This document shows positions 24,642-33,540 of a stretch of DNA of 37,670 bases, one piece after another. Numbering within the stretch: position 1 is the stretch's first letter; each line of letters opens with the position of its first letter. The notes under the pieces were generated by a model. The model did no database searches. It worked only from the letters and a program-made list of their open reading frames with translations, and was not told the DNA's origin. Source of the DNA: Chloroflexota bacterium (GTDB lineage Bacteria > Chloroflexota > Anaerolineae > Aggregatilineales > Phototrophicaceae); contig JAPPMO010000061.1 in NCBI GenBank assembly GCA_028873975.1, forward strand, positions 1-37,670, given 5' to 3'. Made by a program: the position numbers and the translations under genes.

Positions 24642-25831
24642 AGACGTATTTGATCCCGATCACGCTGGTTTTAATCCTGTGCCTTGGCTCAAGCCTGGCT
24701 CAAGAACCGGAAGAAGCGATGATTACGATTACCCGCGACTCCGCGCCCAGCGTAGAGGATGTTGCATTTAGCGAAATCGCCAGCGGATTCAATCGCCCCC
24801 TATACGTGACAAACCCGGACGATGGCAGCGAGCGCCTCTTTGTTCTGGAACAAACCGGCCAGGTATGGATCCTCAAGGACGGGATCCGAGCGCAGCAGCC
24901 TTTTCTCAATATTTCCGGCTTGATTTCGGCATCAGCGAACCGCACTTACAGCGAACAGGGCTTGCTGGGTCTGGCTTTTCATCCCGAATACAGCGCTAAT
25001 GGCCGATTCTTCGTTAATTACACCGACCGCGGCGGCAGCACTGTCGTCGCGCGTTACCAGGTTTCGCTGAGCAATCCGGACATCGCCGACGCCGGCAGCG
25101 GTCAGATCATATTTCAGCTGCGGCAGCCTTATGCCAATCACAACGGCGGCCATATCGACTTTGGACCTGACGGTTACCTGTATATCACGCTGGGCGACGG
25201 CGGCTCGGCAAATGACCCCTTGGGCGCGGGGCAGAACCGGCAGCTTTTGCTGGGATCAATGCTTCGCATTGACGTTGACAGCGCATTGCCCTATGCCATT
25301 CCGCCGGACAATCCCTTCGTCGGCGACGATGCGGCGCAGGATGAGATCTGGGCTTATGGACTGCGCAACGTTTGGCGCTTCAGCTTTGACCGCGCGACCG
25401 GGGACATGTACCTCGCGGATGTCGGGCAAAATCTGCTGGAAGAAGTCAATTTTCAACCGGCCGCCAGCGGCGGCGGCGAAAACTATGGCTGGAATGTCTG
25501 GGAAGGGACCAATCCGTTCGCCGGCGGAAACGCAAGCGGACACGTCCAACCGGCCTTCGAATATTCCCATGCGCTGGGCTGCTCGGTGACCGGCGGCTAT
25601 GTCTATCGCGGCAGCGCCATCCCGCAGTTGGAAGCTGTTTACCTCTTTGGAGATTACTGCACGGGCCGGATGTGGGCGATGTACCGCGATGCCGACTTGA
25701 ATTGGCAGACGGACGAGTTTGCAAATACTGGCTGGGCGATCAGCAGTTTCGGCGAAGACGAAAATGGGGAGATTTACGTTGTCGATTATTCGGGGACAAT
25801 CTATCGTATCGACCCCGCCCTTCCAAGCTGA
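24638..25831 (+). CDS. secreted PQQ-dependent sugar dehydrogenase-like beta-propeller (GSDH)
   Basis: 397 residues with a signal peptide (MKTYLIPITLVLILCLGSSLA). The mature part is the six-bladed propeller of PF07995: 'FNRPLYVTNPDDGSERLFVLEQTGQVW', EQGLLGLAFHPEY, the N-H-N-G-G-H motif, 'GPDGYLYITLGDGGSANDP', GLRNVWRFSFD, DVGQNLLEEVN and GGYVYRG. Family members oxidise aldoses with PQQ outside the membrane; many bacterial members have an untested substrate. Its ATG overlaps the NACHT stop (ATGA) and has AAAGGAG, so it is translated with the island. A functional link with TIR/NACHT signalling is not expected from known families. Convergent with the next gene. Confidence 0.9.
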   Translation: MKTYLIPITLVLILCLGSSLAQEPEEAMITITRDSAPSVEDVAFSEIASGFNRPLYVTNPDDGSERLFVLEQTGQVWILKDGIRAQQPFLNISGLISASANRTYSEQGLLGLAFHPEYSANGRFFVNYTDRGGSTVVARYQVSLSNPDIADAGSGQIIFQLRQPYANHNGGHIDFGPDGYLYITLGDGGSANDPLGAGQNRQLLLGSMLRIDVDSALPYAIPPDNPFVGDDAAQDEIWAYGLRNVWRFSFDRATGDMYLADVGQNLLEEVNFQPAASGGGENYGWNVWEGTNPFAGGNASGHVQPAFEYSHALGCSVTGGYVYRGSAIPQLEAVYLFGDYCTGRMWAMYRDADLNWQTDEFANTGWAISSFGEDENGEIYVVDYSGTIYRIDPALPS

Positions 25832-25835
25832 ACGA

Positions 25836-27212
25836 TCAAATAAACGCTTCGGATTCCGGCACGTTCTCGATGCCGGCCCGCAAGCGTTTGTACTGCGCGA
25901 TCAAGGTTTTGATTTGCAGTTCCAGGGGATGATAGCGCTTCATCACTTGCTTGCCTTCGGTCTGCAACTGACGCATTTTCGTTTCGACCTGGCGCAACCT
26001 GGACTCCAGCTTCATATCATAATTTTTCCAGTCGATGTAAGCCAGGGGAACCAGCAAAATGAAGAAGGCTCCCATTCCATACAAGATGGCAGCGAAGTCG
26101 GGCTGGTTCGTATAATCGAAATAAAAGCCCACAAAGCCGCTGGCGATAACCAACATGACATGCAGGAACATACGGCGAAAAAAGGCGCCGCGCTTTTGTC
26201 GCCTGTCCAGCTTGCGTTGTAACTTGTCGCGCTGCTGGCGCAGCTCCGCCAAGCCGGACCTAATCTCATTCACGCGTTCTCGCAAAGGCTGCGCCTCTTC
26301 AATGAAGCTATCGAGACGCTGTTTAACCAATCTGGCGCTTTCCCAAGAATCCATCATGCGGTTGTAGTGCACTTCAAGCGCTTTGATCTGCAATTCGAGC
26401 GGTTGATAGCGCTGATGGTATTGCTTGCCTTCATATTGCAGATCGCGGATTTCGCTTTCCAGCTTGCGCCTGCGCGAATTGAGCCGCGTGCGCGGATCTT
26501 TCCAATTGGCGATCACGATCGGGATCAAGAGCGCGCAAGCCCCAGCCAATCCAAAGGCGACCAGACTGAAGTTGCGAAAGCTGTTGAAATAGTGAATGCC
26601 GACGACGCCGCTGGCAGTTATCAAGAGCGCCAGCATGCCCAGTCGGCGCATCACAAAAATACGCGTGTTGCGCCTGTCAATTTTTTGCTGTGTTTTTTGA
26701 TGTTTCTCGCCCAGCGCTTGCAGATCCGCGCTGATGGTACCGAGCTGTTCTCGTATCGGCTGCCCTTGCACGCGCAAGGCATCCAGCCGCTTTTTGAATT
26801 GCTGGATGCGTCCCCATTCTTCAAACTGCTCCTGGCTGCCGATATACCATTCGCCCGCGCCTTGATCGCCAAAGATATGCTGGCCAAACCGGAAACTATA
26901 GGGCAGGGGCTTGCCCTTGCTCAGGCTATGCTCCAGGTCATTGACTTCGCCCAACAACTGCTCGTGCAAGAGCAGCAGCAGATTGAGCGGCGAGGACATC
27001 CTTCTGATTTCTTCGGGGGAAAGCGCGCCGTTTGATCCGCCCAGATTGTCACGATGCTGGGTCAATTCGGTGCGCAGCCTGCCGAGCTCTTGCCGCGCCC
27101 GGCGGATGCCAGCCGCGCGTTCGCGCGTGTCAAGATAAGACTGGAAGAGACGCGGAATCCCGATGGCATGCATGTCATCCAGATATTCTTGTGGGCTTGG
27201 CTGTGCAATCAT
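25836..27212 (-). CDS. coiled-coil membrane protein with internal duplication
   Basis: 458 residues from ATG 27210-27212; an upstream TTG at 27245 would add 11 residues. After an N-terminal 140-residue helical part, a unit of about 150 residues occurs twice (roughly 142-286 and 299-444). Each unit runs coiled coil, two membrane helices, coiled coil. Matching strings are AQPLRERV versus GQPIREQL, VIASGFVG versus ITASGVVG, IDWKN versus ANWKD, and RYHPLELQIKTL versus RYQPLELQIKAL. Four membrane helices in total. I know no family with this layout. It is convergent with the sugar dehydrogenase (4 bp gap) and divergent from manA. Confidence 0.8.
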   Translation of the reverse strand: MIAQPSPQEYLDDMHAIGIPRLFQSYLDTRERAAGIRRARQELGRLRTELTQHRDNLGGSNGALSPEEIRRMSSPLNLLLLLHEQLLGEVNDLEHSLSKGKPLPYSFRFGQHIFGDQGAGEWYIGSQEQFEEWGRIQQFKKRLDALRVQGQPIREQLGTISADLQALGEKHQKTQQKIDRRNTRIFVMRRLGMLALLITASGVVGIHYFNSFRNFSLVAFGLAGACALLIPIVIANWKDPRTRLNSRRRKLESEIRDLQYEGKQYHQRYQPLELQIKALEVHYNRMMDSWESARLVKQRLDSFIEEAQPLRERVNEIRSGLAELRQQRDKLQRKLDRRQKRGAFFRRMFLHVMLVIASGFVGFYFDYTNQPDFAAILYGMGAFFILLVPLAYIDWKNYDMKLESRLRQVETKMRQLQTEGKQVMKRYHPLELQIKTLIAQYKRLRAGIENVPESEAFI

Positions 27213-27354
27213 CGAGCGATCCCACCGCGCAAAGAAGGGTATCAAATCAAAGAACGTCCGCAGTCAATGTGATCTGAGACAGGCTCATTATATCACATAC
27301 GCGTATTTCGGCGGCCAAGGGCGGACTAGGGTATCATAAATCTGGAGGATTACG

Positions 27355-28323
27355 ATGCGCGCAGCAGAACTGTATCCGTTGAAACTCGAGCCAAGGTTGC
27401 ATGTCAAAGTTTGGGGCGGCGGCAGGCTCAAGACCCATTTGAACAAGCCGCAGCCAAGCAATGAACCTTATGGCGAATCCTGGGAGCTGCACGATACGTC
27501 AATCGTAAGCAATGGTGCGCTTTCCGGCAAGTCGCTGAGAGAATTGACAACTGCCTGCGGCGCCGCGTTAATCGGGAGCGGAAACGATCCGCAAGATGGT
27601 TTTCCCCTGCTGGCAAAATTCATAGACGCCGAGCAATGGCTGTCTATTCAGGTCCACCCCAACGATGAGCAAGCGCTGGAATTGGAGGGCGAACCGCGCG
27701 GAAAGGCCGAAGCCTGGATAGTTGTGCATGCGGAGGAAGGCGCGCGGCTGGTTATCGGCGTAGAACCGGGCGCATCGCGAGAAGATATCGCGGCAGCAAT
27801 AAGCGAAAATCGCCTTGAAAACTATATGCGCTACGCCGAAGTCCGCGAGGGCGACGTCTTGACCATTCCGGCCAACACGGTTCACGCCTTAGGACCCGGC
27901 CTGCTGGTCTACGAAATTCAACAATCCAGCGACACCACCTATCGCCTGTACGATTGGGGGCGCAGGGACCTGGACGGCAAGCCGCGACAACTGTATATAG
28001 ACAAGGGCTTGCAAGTTGCCAACCTCGACCATGCGCCAGAGGTCGCGCGTCCCGACATCGACCTCGTCGTTGACGGCGAACACTTCGCGACCTGGCGACA
28101 CGAACTTGGCAACGATGACCTCAATCTCGAGACAGACGGGGTTTTTCAGGCGCTGACCTGCCTGGAGGGCGAGATTCGCGCGGCGGCAGTTGGAAATGAA
28201 TCGATCGCCTTGGCAAAAGGCGAGACCGGCTTGATCCCAGCCTGTTTTGAGGAATTCGCGCTAAGCGGCGTCGGAACTGTATTGCGGTCATGTCAAAGAA
28301 TCCCGCAATCATCGCCAGGATGA
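27355..28323 (+). CDS. manA: mannose-6-phosphate isomerase, class I
   Basis: 322 residues, the short bacterial form. Interconverts mannose 6-phosphate and fructose 6-phosphate. The zinc ligands are in place: Q99 and H101 in IQVHPND, E119 in GKAEAW, and H177 in IPANTVHALG. 'KVWGGGRLKTHL' near the start and 'YEIQQSSDTTYRLYDWGR' are family hallmarks. The ATG has TGGAGG seven bases upstream, and a TATCAT about 20 bp before it may be a -10. Cytoplasmic; feeds GDP-mannose and glycan synthesis or mannose use. Confidence 0.93.
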   Translation: MRAAELYPLKLEPRLHVKVWGGGRLKTHLNKPQPSNEPYGESWELHDTSIVSNGALSGKSLRELTTACGAALIGSGNDPQDGFPLLAKFIDAEQWLSIQVHPNDEQALELEGEPRGKAEAWIVVHAEEGARLVIGVEPGASREDIAAAISENRLENYMRYAEVREGDVLTIPANTVHALGPGLLVYEIQQSSDTTYRLYDWGRRDLDGKPRQLYIDKGLQVANLDHAPEVARPDIDLVVDGEHFATWRHELGNDDLNLETDGVFQALTCLEGEIRAAAVGNESIALAKGETGLIPACFEEFALSGVGTVLRSCQRIPQSSPG

Positions 28324-28381
28324 TGCGGGATGGCATTGGCAGCCAGGCGACCGACAGCGCGAGAAGCCGGCCGGATGCTGA

Positions 28382-29185
28382 TCAGGAATCTGACAAGTTC
28401 AGTTCCAGTGTAAACTTGGCGTCGATGCTTTCGTGGCGGAAGTCCCATTCGCCCTTGGCGACCTGGATAATGAACAAACCGCGCGCGGCGGGCTTCGCCT
28501 TCACTTCCATTGTGCCGGAATCCAGCCAACTGCCGCTTAACACAGCGACATCATGCAAGTTTGAACCATTGGCATCGCTGCTGCAATTGGGCGTGTCGAT
28601 GCCGCAACTGTAGGGATCTTCCGCGATAACGTTGACCGACACTTCCGGGCGGAAGGCGCCTTCGATGTGTTCATAGGTGATCTGGAAGTCGCTATCGGTT
28701 TTGACGGCATAGTGCTTGCCCAGTTGATTGGAAGCCTCGTAATCCGCGACTTCGCCGTCGACCAGAAACGGTACCCGTTCCAGGCTCAATTCAAATTTGC
28801 CGACATTATCTTCCGAGCGGCCGCCCCAGCCTGTGGCGACAAGGTGATAAGGACCCGTCTCCGTCAATTCCTGAATCAAGACAGCCGATTCGTGGGCATG
28901 CAGCGCCACAATCACATGCAAGTCCGAATCGAGCAACAGAACTTCGGGCTGGTGCCAGCTCGACCAATCGAAGGGGTTTTGTATTGGCAGTAGCGCCACG
29001 CGAATCAAGTCTCCCGCTGCTCCCTTAAATCTGTAGACCTGTTCATAATCATCCACAGTGATTTCGCCCTGAACAGTCGCGCCATAGGCGATGAAAGCAT
29101 CCTCCTGCGCCAGGGTTGGCATGACGCAGAAAAACAGCCCTATCAAGGTCACAATGATGGTCTTCACGATTCGGCTCCATTTCAT
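28382..29185 (-). CDS. secreted protein with beta-rich (PPC-like) domain
   Basis: 267 residues starting at ATG 29183-29185, chosen because it opens a clear signal peptide (MKWSRIVKTIIVTLIGLFFC, then VMPTLAQ); the frame runs 40 codons further upstream without one. 'ATVQGEITVDDYEQVYRFKGAAGDLIRVALL' resembles the opening of bacterial pre-peptidase C-terminal (PPC) beta domains. A second, similar part follows ('ADYEASNQLGKHYAVKTDSDFQITYEHIEG'). No enzymatic motif was seen. Probably exported; function unknown. Convergent with manA, divergent from clpB. Confidence 0.75.
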   Translation of the reverse strand: MKWSRIVKTIIVTLIGLFFCVMPTLAQEDAFIAYGATVQGEITVDDYEQVYRFKGAAGDLIRVALLPIQNPFDWSSWHQPEVLLLDSDLHVIVALHAHESAVLIQELTETGPYHLVATGWGGRSEDNVGKFELSLERVPFLVDGEVADYEASNQLGKHYAVKTDSDFQITYEHIEGAFRPEVSVNVIAEDPYSCGIDTPNCSSDANGSNLHDVAVLSGSWLDSGTMEVKAKPAARGLFIIQVAKGEWDFRHESIDAKFTLELNLSDS

Positions 29186-29331
29186 GGACAGGCTCACGTT
29201 ACTTTCAGTGTACGTGGGATGGTAGCGGCAGTCAAGTTTGAAGCTAACGGGAATCTGATGCGCTTCTAGTGCGTTTCCGACGGCAGAGCGCCACACTGGA
29301 GGCAAGGCTAGCGATCAATCAAGGAGGCGAT

Positions 29332-31968
29332 ATGGATTTCACCCGCTACACCAACAGAGCGCAGCAAGCCGCCCTCAAGGCGCAAAGCATTGCCACAGAA
29401 TATCATCATACAAGTATCGAACCTGCCCACGTTTTTCTTAGCTTGATGGAGCAAGAAGACGGGCTGGCGCCGCGCATCATTCAAAAAATTGGCGCGGGGA
29501 CTGCCGCGATACAAGCCGAGTTGGGTGCAAATCTACGGGATATGCCGCGCGCGAGCCATCCGCCGTCGGGCCTGTCGATCGGGCGAGCTTGCGTGCAGCT
29601 CTTCACGCAAGCCGAAAAAGAAGCGAAACGGATGCGGGACGAATACACCAGTACGGAACATCTGTTGCTGGCGCTTGCGCGCTCCGGGGATGCCAGCGCG
29701 TTGCTGGAGCGCAACGGCATCAGCTACGACGACATTCTCCAGGCGCTGAAAGCCATTCGCGGCGGCCAGCGGATCAGCAGTCAAGATCCCGAATCGACCT
29801 ATGAAAGCCTGAGCAAATACGGGCGCGACCTGAGCGCTGACGCGCGTCAAGGCAAGCTGGATCCTGTTATCGGGCGCGACGAAGAGATCCGGCGACTGAT
29901 CCACATCATCAGCCGCCGCAGCAAGAACAATCCCGTATTGATTGGTGAAGCGGGGGTCGGCAAAACGGCGATAGCGGAGGGCTTGGCGCAGCGGATCGTG
30001 AACGGCGACGTGCCGGAGGGACTGCGGGACAAGACCATCATCGCCCTTGATATGGCCGCATTGGTCGCGGGGAGCAAATTCCGCGGCGAATTTGAAGAAC
30101 GCTTGCAAGCGGTACTCAAGGAAATCGCGGATAGCGACGGCGATATCATCCTCTTCCTGGACGAGCTGCACAACATCGTCGGCGCGGGGAAAGCCGAGGG
30201 CGCGATGGACGCCGGCAACATGCTCAAGCCCATGCTGGCGCGCGGCGAATTGCGCATGATCGGCGCGACTACGCTGAACGAGTACCGGCAGCACATCGAA
30301 AAAGACGCAGCACTGGAACGCCGCTTCCAACCCATATTCGTTGAGGAACCAAGTGTGGAAGACAGCATCAGCATCCTGCGCGGTCTCAAGGAAAGGTACG
30401 AGCTTCACCATGGCGTGCGCATCCAAGACGGCGCGGTAATCGCCGCCGCCACGCTGAGCCAGCGCTACCTGCCGGAGCGTCAATTGCCGGATAAAGCGAT
30501 CGACCTCATTGACGAAGCCGCGGCGCATCTGAAGATGGAAATCGATAGCAAGCCAGCCCAACTAGACAAGGTCGAGCGTCATATCATGCAACTGGAAATC
30601 GAACGCGCTGCGCTCAAGAAAGAAAAAGACGACGGATCCAAGCAGCGCCTGGGTGACCTGGAAGCGGAGCTGGGGGACGCGCAAGAAGACCTGGGCGCGC
30701 TGCAGGTTGTGTGGCAGCGGGAAAAAGAAGTCATCGGAGCGATGTCCGGCCTCAAGGCGCAAATCGACGATGCCCGCAACCAACTGGAACAGGCTGAACG
30801 GCAGGGCAATTTGGAAGAAGCCGCTCGTCTGCGTTACGGCGTATTGCCGGAACTGGAGAAGTCTCTTGGGTCGAGCGAATCGATTATCGAGGACATGCGC
30901 GCGGACGGTTCGCTGATGCTCAAGGAAGAGGTGGACGCCGACGAAATCGCCGCCATCGTCAGCCGCTGGACCGGGATACCGGTAGCGCGAATGCTGGAAG
31001 GCGAAATCGAGAAACTGCGGCACATGGAAGAGCGCCTGCACGAGCGCGTTGTCGGGCAAGACGCTGCGATCAAAGCAGTTTCGGCAGCGGTGCGCCGCAG
31101 CCGCGCCGGCTTGCAGGATGCAAACCGGCCTGTCGGCAGCTTCCTTTTCCTGGGTCCCACAGGGGTCGGCAAGACGGAAACGGCGCGCTCGCTGGCGCAT
31201 TTCCTCTTCGATGACGAGAGCGCGATGATCCGCATTGATATGAGCGAATACGGCGAAAAGCATAGCGTCGCGCGCTTGATCGGCGCGCCTCCCGGGTATG
31301 TCGGATACGAAGAAGGCGGCCAATTGACCGAGGCAGTGCGCCGTCGACCGTATAGCGTGCTGCTCTTCGACGAAATCGAAAAAGCGCACTCCGATGTTTT
31401 CCACCTCTTCCTGCAAGTCTTCGACGAAGGCCGTTTAACCGACGGGCAAGGGCGCACGGTCAACTTCAGCAATTGCGTGATCATCATGACCAGCAATGTT
31501 GGCAGCGCAATGATTAAACAAATGGGCAAACAGATGGGCAATCAGATGGAATCGGAGAGCGACCCCAAAACAGCGCAGAGCGCAATCATGAAGGAATTGG
31601 ATCGGCGCTTCCGTCCCGAGTTCTTGAATCGCCTGGACGAGATCATCATTTTCCATAGCCTGGAGCGCAAGCACATCGCGCGCATCGTCGACATGCAACT
31701 GAACAAGCTGTCACTGATGTTGGCGGATCGACAGATAGGGATCACGATCGGCGACGATGCCAAAATGCGCCTGGCGGAACTGGGATGGGACCCGGTCTAC
31801 GGCGCGCGACCGCTGAAACGCGCCTTGCAAAGTCAAGTTAAGGACCGGCTGGCGATAGCGCTGCTGGAGGGTCAAATTAGAGACGGAGATCACGTCTGGA
31901 TCAGCCTGGACGCAGAGGGCGACAGATTCGTCATTGATGCGATGAGTCAAACAGCCCTCACGGCATAA
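29332..31968 (+). CDS. clpB: ClpB disaggregase
   Basis: 878 residues from ATG 29332 with AAGGAGG upstream; the frame opens earlier at 29269 but without a site. Order: Clp N-domain repeats (residues 1-150), first AAA+ module with Walker A GEAGVGKT (205-212) and '[15 protein letters not shown]', coiled-coil middle domain (about 405-535) typical of ClpB rather than ClpA, second AAA+ module with GPTGVGKT (608-615), and '[20 protein letters not shown]', then the D2-small domain. With DnaK it threads aggregated proteins through a hexameric ring. No ClpP-binding IGF/L loop was noticed. No CIRCE element was found upstream. Confidence 0.96.
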   Translation: MDFTRYTNRAQQAALKAQSIATEYHHTSIEPAHVFLSLMEQEDGLAPRIIQKIGAGTAAIQAELGANLRDMPRASHPPSGLSIGRACVQLFTQAEKEAKRMRDEYTSTEHLLLALARSGDASALLERNGISYDDILQALKAIRGGQRISSQDPESTYESLSKYGRDLSADARQGKLDPVIGRDEEIRRLIHIISRRSKNNPVLIGEAGVGKTAIAEGLAQRIVNGDVPEGLRDKTIIALDMAALVAGSKFRGEFEERLQAVLKEIADSDGDIILFLDELHNIVGAGKAEGAMDAGNMLKPMLARGELRMIGATTLNEYRQHIEKDAALERRFQPIFVEEPSVEDSISILRGLKERYELHHGVRIQDGAVIAAATLSQRYLPERQLPDKAIDLIDEAAAHLKMEIDSKPAQLDKVERHIMQLEIERAALKKEKDDGSKQRLGDLEAELGDAQEDLGALQVVWQREKEVIGAMSGLKAQIDDARNQLEQAERQGNLEEAARLRYGVLPELEKSLGSSESIIEDMRADGSLMLKEEVDADEIAAIVSRWTGIPVARMLEGEIEKLRHMEERLHERVVGQDAAIKAVSAAVRRSRAGLQDANRPVGSFLFLGPTGVGKTETARSLAHFLFDDESAMIRIDMSEYGEKHSVARLIGAPPGYVGYEEGGQLTEAVRRRPYSVLLFDEIEKAHSDVFHLFLQVFDEGRLTDGQGRTVNFSNCVIIMTSNVGSAMIKQMGKQMGNQMESESDPKTAQSAIMKELDRRFRPEFLNRLDEIIIFHSLERKHIARIVDMQLNKLSLMLADRQIGITIGDDAKMRLAELGWDPVYGARPLKRALQSQVKDRLAIALLEGQIRDGDHVWISLDAEGDRFVIDAMSQTALTA

Positions 31969-31984
31969 AGGGGCTAAAGTAAAC

Positions 31985-32095
31985 CAGCCCCTCGGCGGCG
32001 GCGCAAAGGTCACAGGAATGCCCCGCTCACGCAAAATCGCAAGCGTTCTCCTTGCACAAGCGCCGCGCTATCCGTAAACAGGGGCAATGCCAGGG
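31985..32095. repeat. structured intergenic repeat, copy 2
   Basis: Shares GGTCACAGGAATGCC with the copy near 36143 and CCGCTCACGCAAAAT with the copy near 7076. TGCCCC (32018-32023) can pair with GGGGCA (32080-32085), like the matching stem of copy 1. It lies between the convergent clpB and Trm112-like genes. A separate 7-bp hairpin (AGGGGCT 31969-31975 with AGCCCCT 31985-31991) starts right after the clpB stop but lacks a T-run. Confidence 0.65.
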
Positions 32096-32111
32096 CTGCC
32101 AAAGAGTCGTC

Positions 32112-32351
32112 TCAGGCTTCCGGCGGGGGTACCGGCAAGTCATCTTCGGCGGTATCTTTCCATTTTTCGCCCACGTCGACCAACATGACGGGGATACCGT
32201 CGCGGATAGGATATTTGTATCCGCTGTCATCGCAAATGAGCCAACTGTCTTTGACCAGCCTCAAGCGACCGGGATCGTCGCCCTTGTCTTTGTAATGTAC
32301 TGCGACCGGGCATCGCAGTATCTCCATTAACGCCTCTGATACGACTGCCAT
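32112..32351 (-). CDS. Trm112-like/UPF0434 small protein
   Basis: 79 residues. 'LMEILRCPVAVHYKDKG' and 'WLICDDSGYKYPIRDGIPVMLVD' are the two halves of the Trm112-like zinc-ribbon fold. Each half keeps only one Cys, so the metal site of typical members (CPxC...CxxC) is probably lost. GAGGG precedes the chosen ATG; an ATG nine codons later (MEILRCP) is also possible. Family members stabilise methyltransferase partners; partner here unknown. A perfect TATAAT on the minus strand (32403-32408) may be its -10. Confidence 0.85.
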   Translation of the reverse strand: MAVVSEALMEILRCPVAVHYKDKGDDPGRLRLVKDSWLICDDSGYKYPIRDGIPVMLVDVGEKWKDTAEDDLPVPPPEA

Positions 32352-32402
32352 CTCGCGCCCTCGACATACATCATCACTGTTCTGCAGTTTCTAACAAACA
32401 CG

Positions 32403-32408
32403 ATTATA
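32403..32408 (-). promoter_or_regulatory. possible -10 box of the Trm112-like gene
   Basis: TATAAT on the minus strand, 52 bp before the ATG; -35 weak. Confidence 0.35.
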
Positions 32409-32547
32409 ATTTAGCGGTAGCCAAAGAGAAAGTCATCATCCTTGGGTTATCGGATTATCTGCTCGTATCATGTGGGTAATCCTGCCTCGCCGGCAGTTAT
32501 TCCCTCCAAATCTTGACTGACGCGCAGTGGGAGGAGGCGCTTCGAAA

Positions 32548-33540
32548 TTGACCGGAAAACGCGTTTTGCTCGTCCTTGGAAGCATGATTGTCAGCGCCGC
32601 CTCGGTCGCGCTGATCCTGCGCGACGTAAATTTAGACGATGTTGCTTCAAGCATCAGCGGGGCCGATGGCGGCCAACTGTGCCTGGCTTTCCTGTTCGTG
32701 GCGCTTTCCATGTTTACGCGCGGGATCCGCTGGTGGGGATTGCTGGGCAAAGGACTTCCGCTGATAAAGGCGATTCATTTGGTCAATGTGACTTTTCTGG
32801 GCAATCAGCTGCCGCTGCGTCTGGGCGAAGCCGCCCGCAGCCTGCTGGCAAGTCGCGAAGGCGTAGCAATCGAAAAAGCCGCAGCCAGCATCGTTGTCGA
32901 GCGCTTGATTGACACCCTGCTGGTGGTATTGATGATTGCCGCGACAGTCGGGCAACTGCCGGACGCGCCCGCATACGTCACCGTTCCAGCTTCCCGATTT
33001 GGCGCCCTGGCGCTGGTCGCTTTTCTATGCCTGTTGGCGCTGGCTCGGCATCCCCAAAAGGCAAAGAGATTCCTTGCCATAATGACTCAAAAACTGCCGG
33101 TGCTGAATCGAAGCCCGCTGCAAAGAATTGTCGATAATCTCCTGGATGGCTTGGGAGCCATAGCCAACTTGCGAACGCTGGTTTTCACCCTGGTTTGGAG
33201 TCTGATCGCCTGGACGACATCGCTGGCCGCCTTTTACTTTTTGCACCAGGCGCTGGGCATTGAAGTCAATTATGCCCAAAGCGTACCGCTGGGCGTATCC
33301 CTGGCAGCGCTAGGCATCGCGCTGCCCTTCACTATCGCCGCAGTGGGCCCATTTGAAGCGGCGATCATCGTCACCGGACAGCTCGTCGGCATGGACAGCC
33401 TGGCGGCGATTTCGCTGGGATTCCTCTTTCATGGAATTAGCGTGTTTGGCTACATTGTCTTTGGCAGCGCCGGTCTGCTGGCGCTGGGCGCATCGCCCGG
33501 AACGGCCGCGGCGGAGGGCTCGAAAACCGCCGGGCGCTAA
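32548..33540 (+). CDS. lysylphosphatidylglycerol synthase TM region/UPF0104 (YbhN-like) membrane protein
   Basis: About 330 residues with eight or so hydrophobic helices. Motifs 'FVALSMFTRGIRWWGLLGKG', 'FLGNQLPLRLGEAARSLLASREGVAIEKAAASIVVERLIDTL' and late 'ALPFTIAAVGPFEAAIIVTGQLVGM' are those of the UPF0104/LPG_synthase_TM family, whose members move or modify lipids in the cytoplasmic membrane. I place the start at TTG 32548, ten bases after GGAGGAGG; a GTG at 32527 opens the frame but the ribosome site would then lie inside the gene. The substrate is unknown. Its stop overlaps the convergent Rieske gene by four bases. Confidence 0.88.
   Translation: MTGKRVLLVLGSMIVSAASVALILRDVNLDDVASSISGADGGQLCLAFLFVALSMFTRGIRWWGLLGKGLPLIKAIHLVNVTFLGNQLPLRLGEAARSLLASREGVAIEKAAASIVVERLIDTLLVVLMIAATVGQLPDAPAYVTVPASRFGALALVAFLCLLALARHPQKAKRFLAIMTQKLPVLNRSPLQRIVDNLLDGLGAIANLRTLVFTLVWSLIAWTTSLAAFYFLHQALGIEVNYAQSVPLGVSLAALGIALPFTIAAVGPFEAAIIVTGQLVGMDSLAAISLGFLFHGISVFGYIVFGSAGLLALGASPGTAAAEGSKTAGR

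Noticed and set aside
29533..31416. Long minus-strand frames
   Set aside because: Shadows of clpB, which has complete AAA+ motifs.
31969..31991. Hairpin after clpB as an intrinsic terminator
   Set aside because: Seven-bp stem is present but no T-run follows on either strand.
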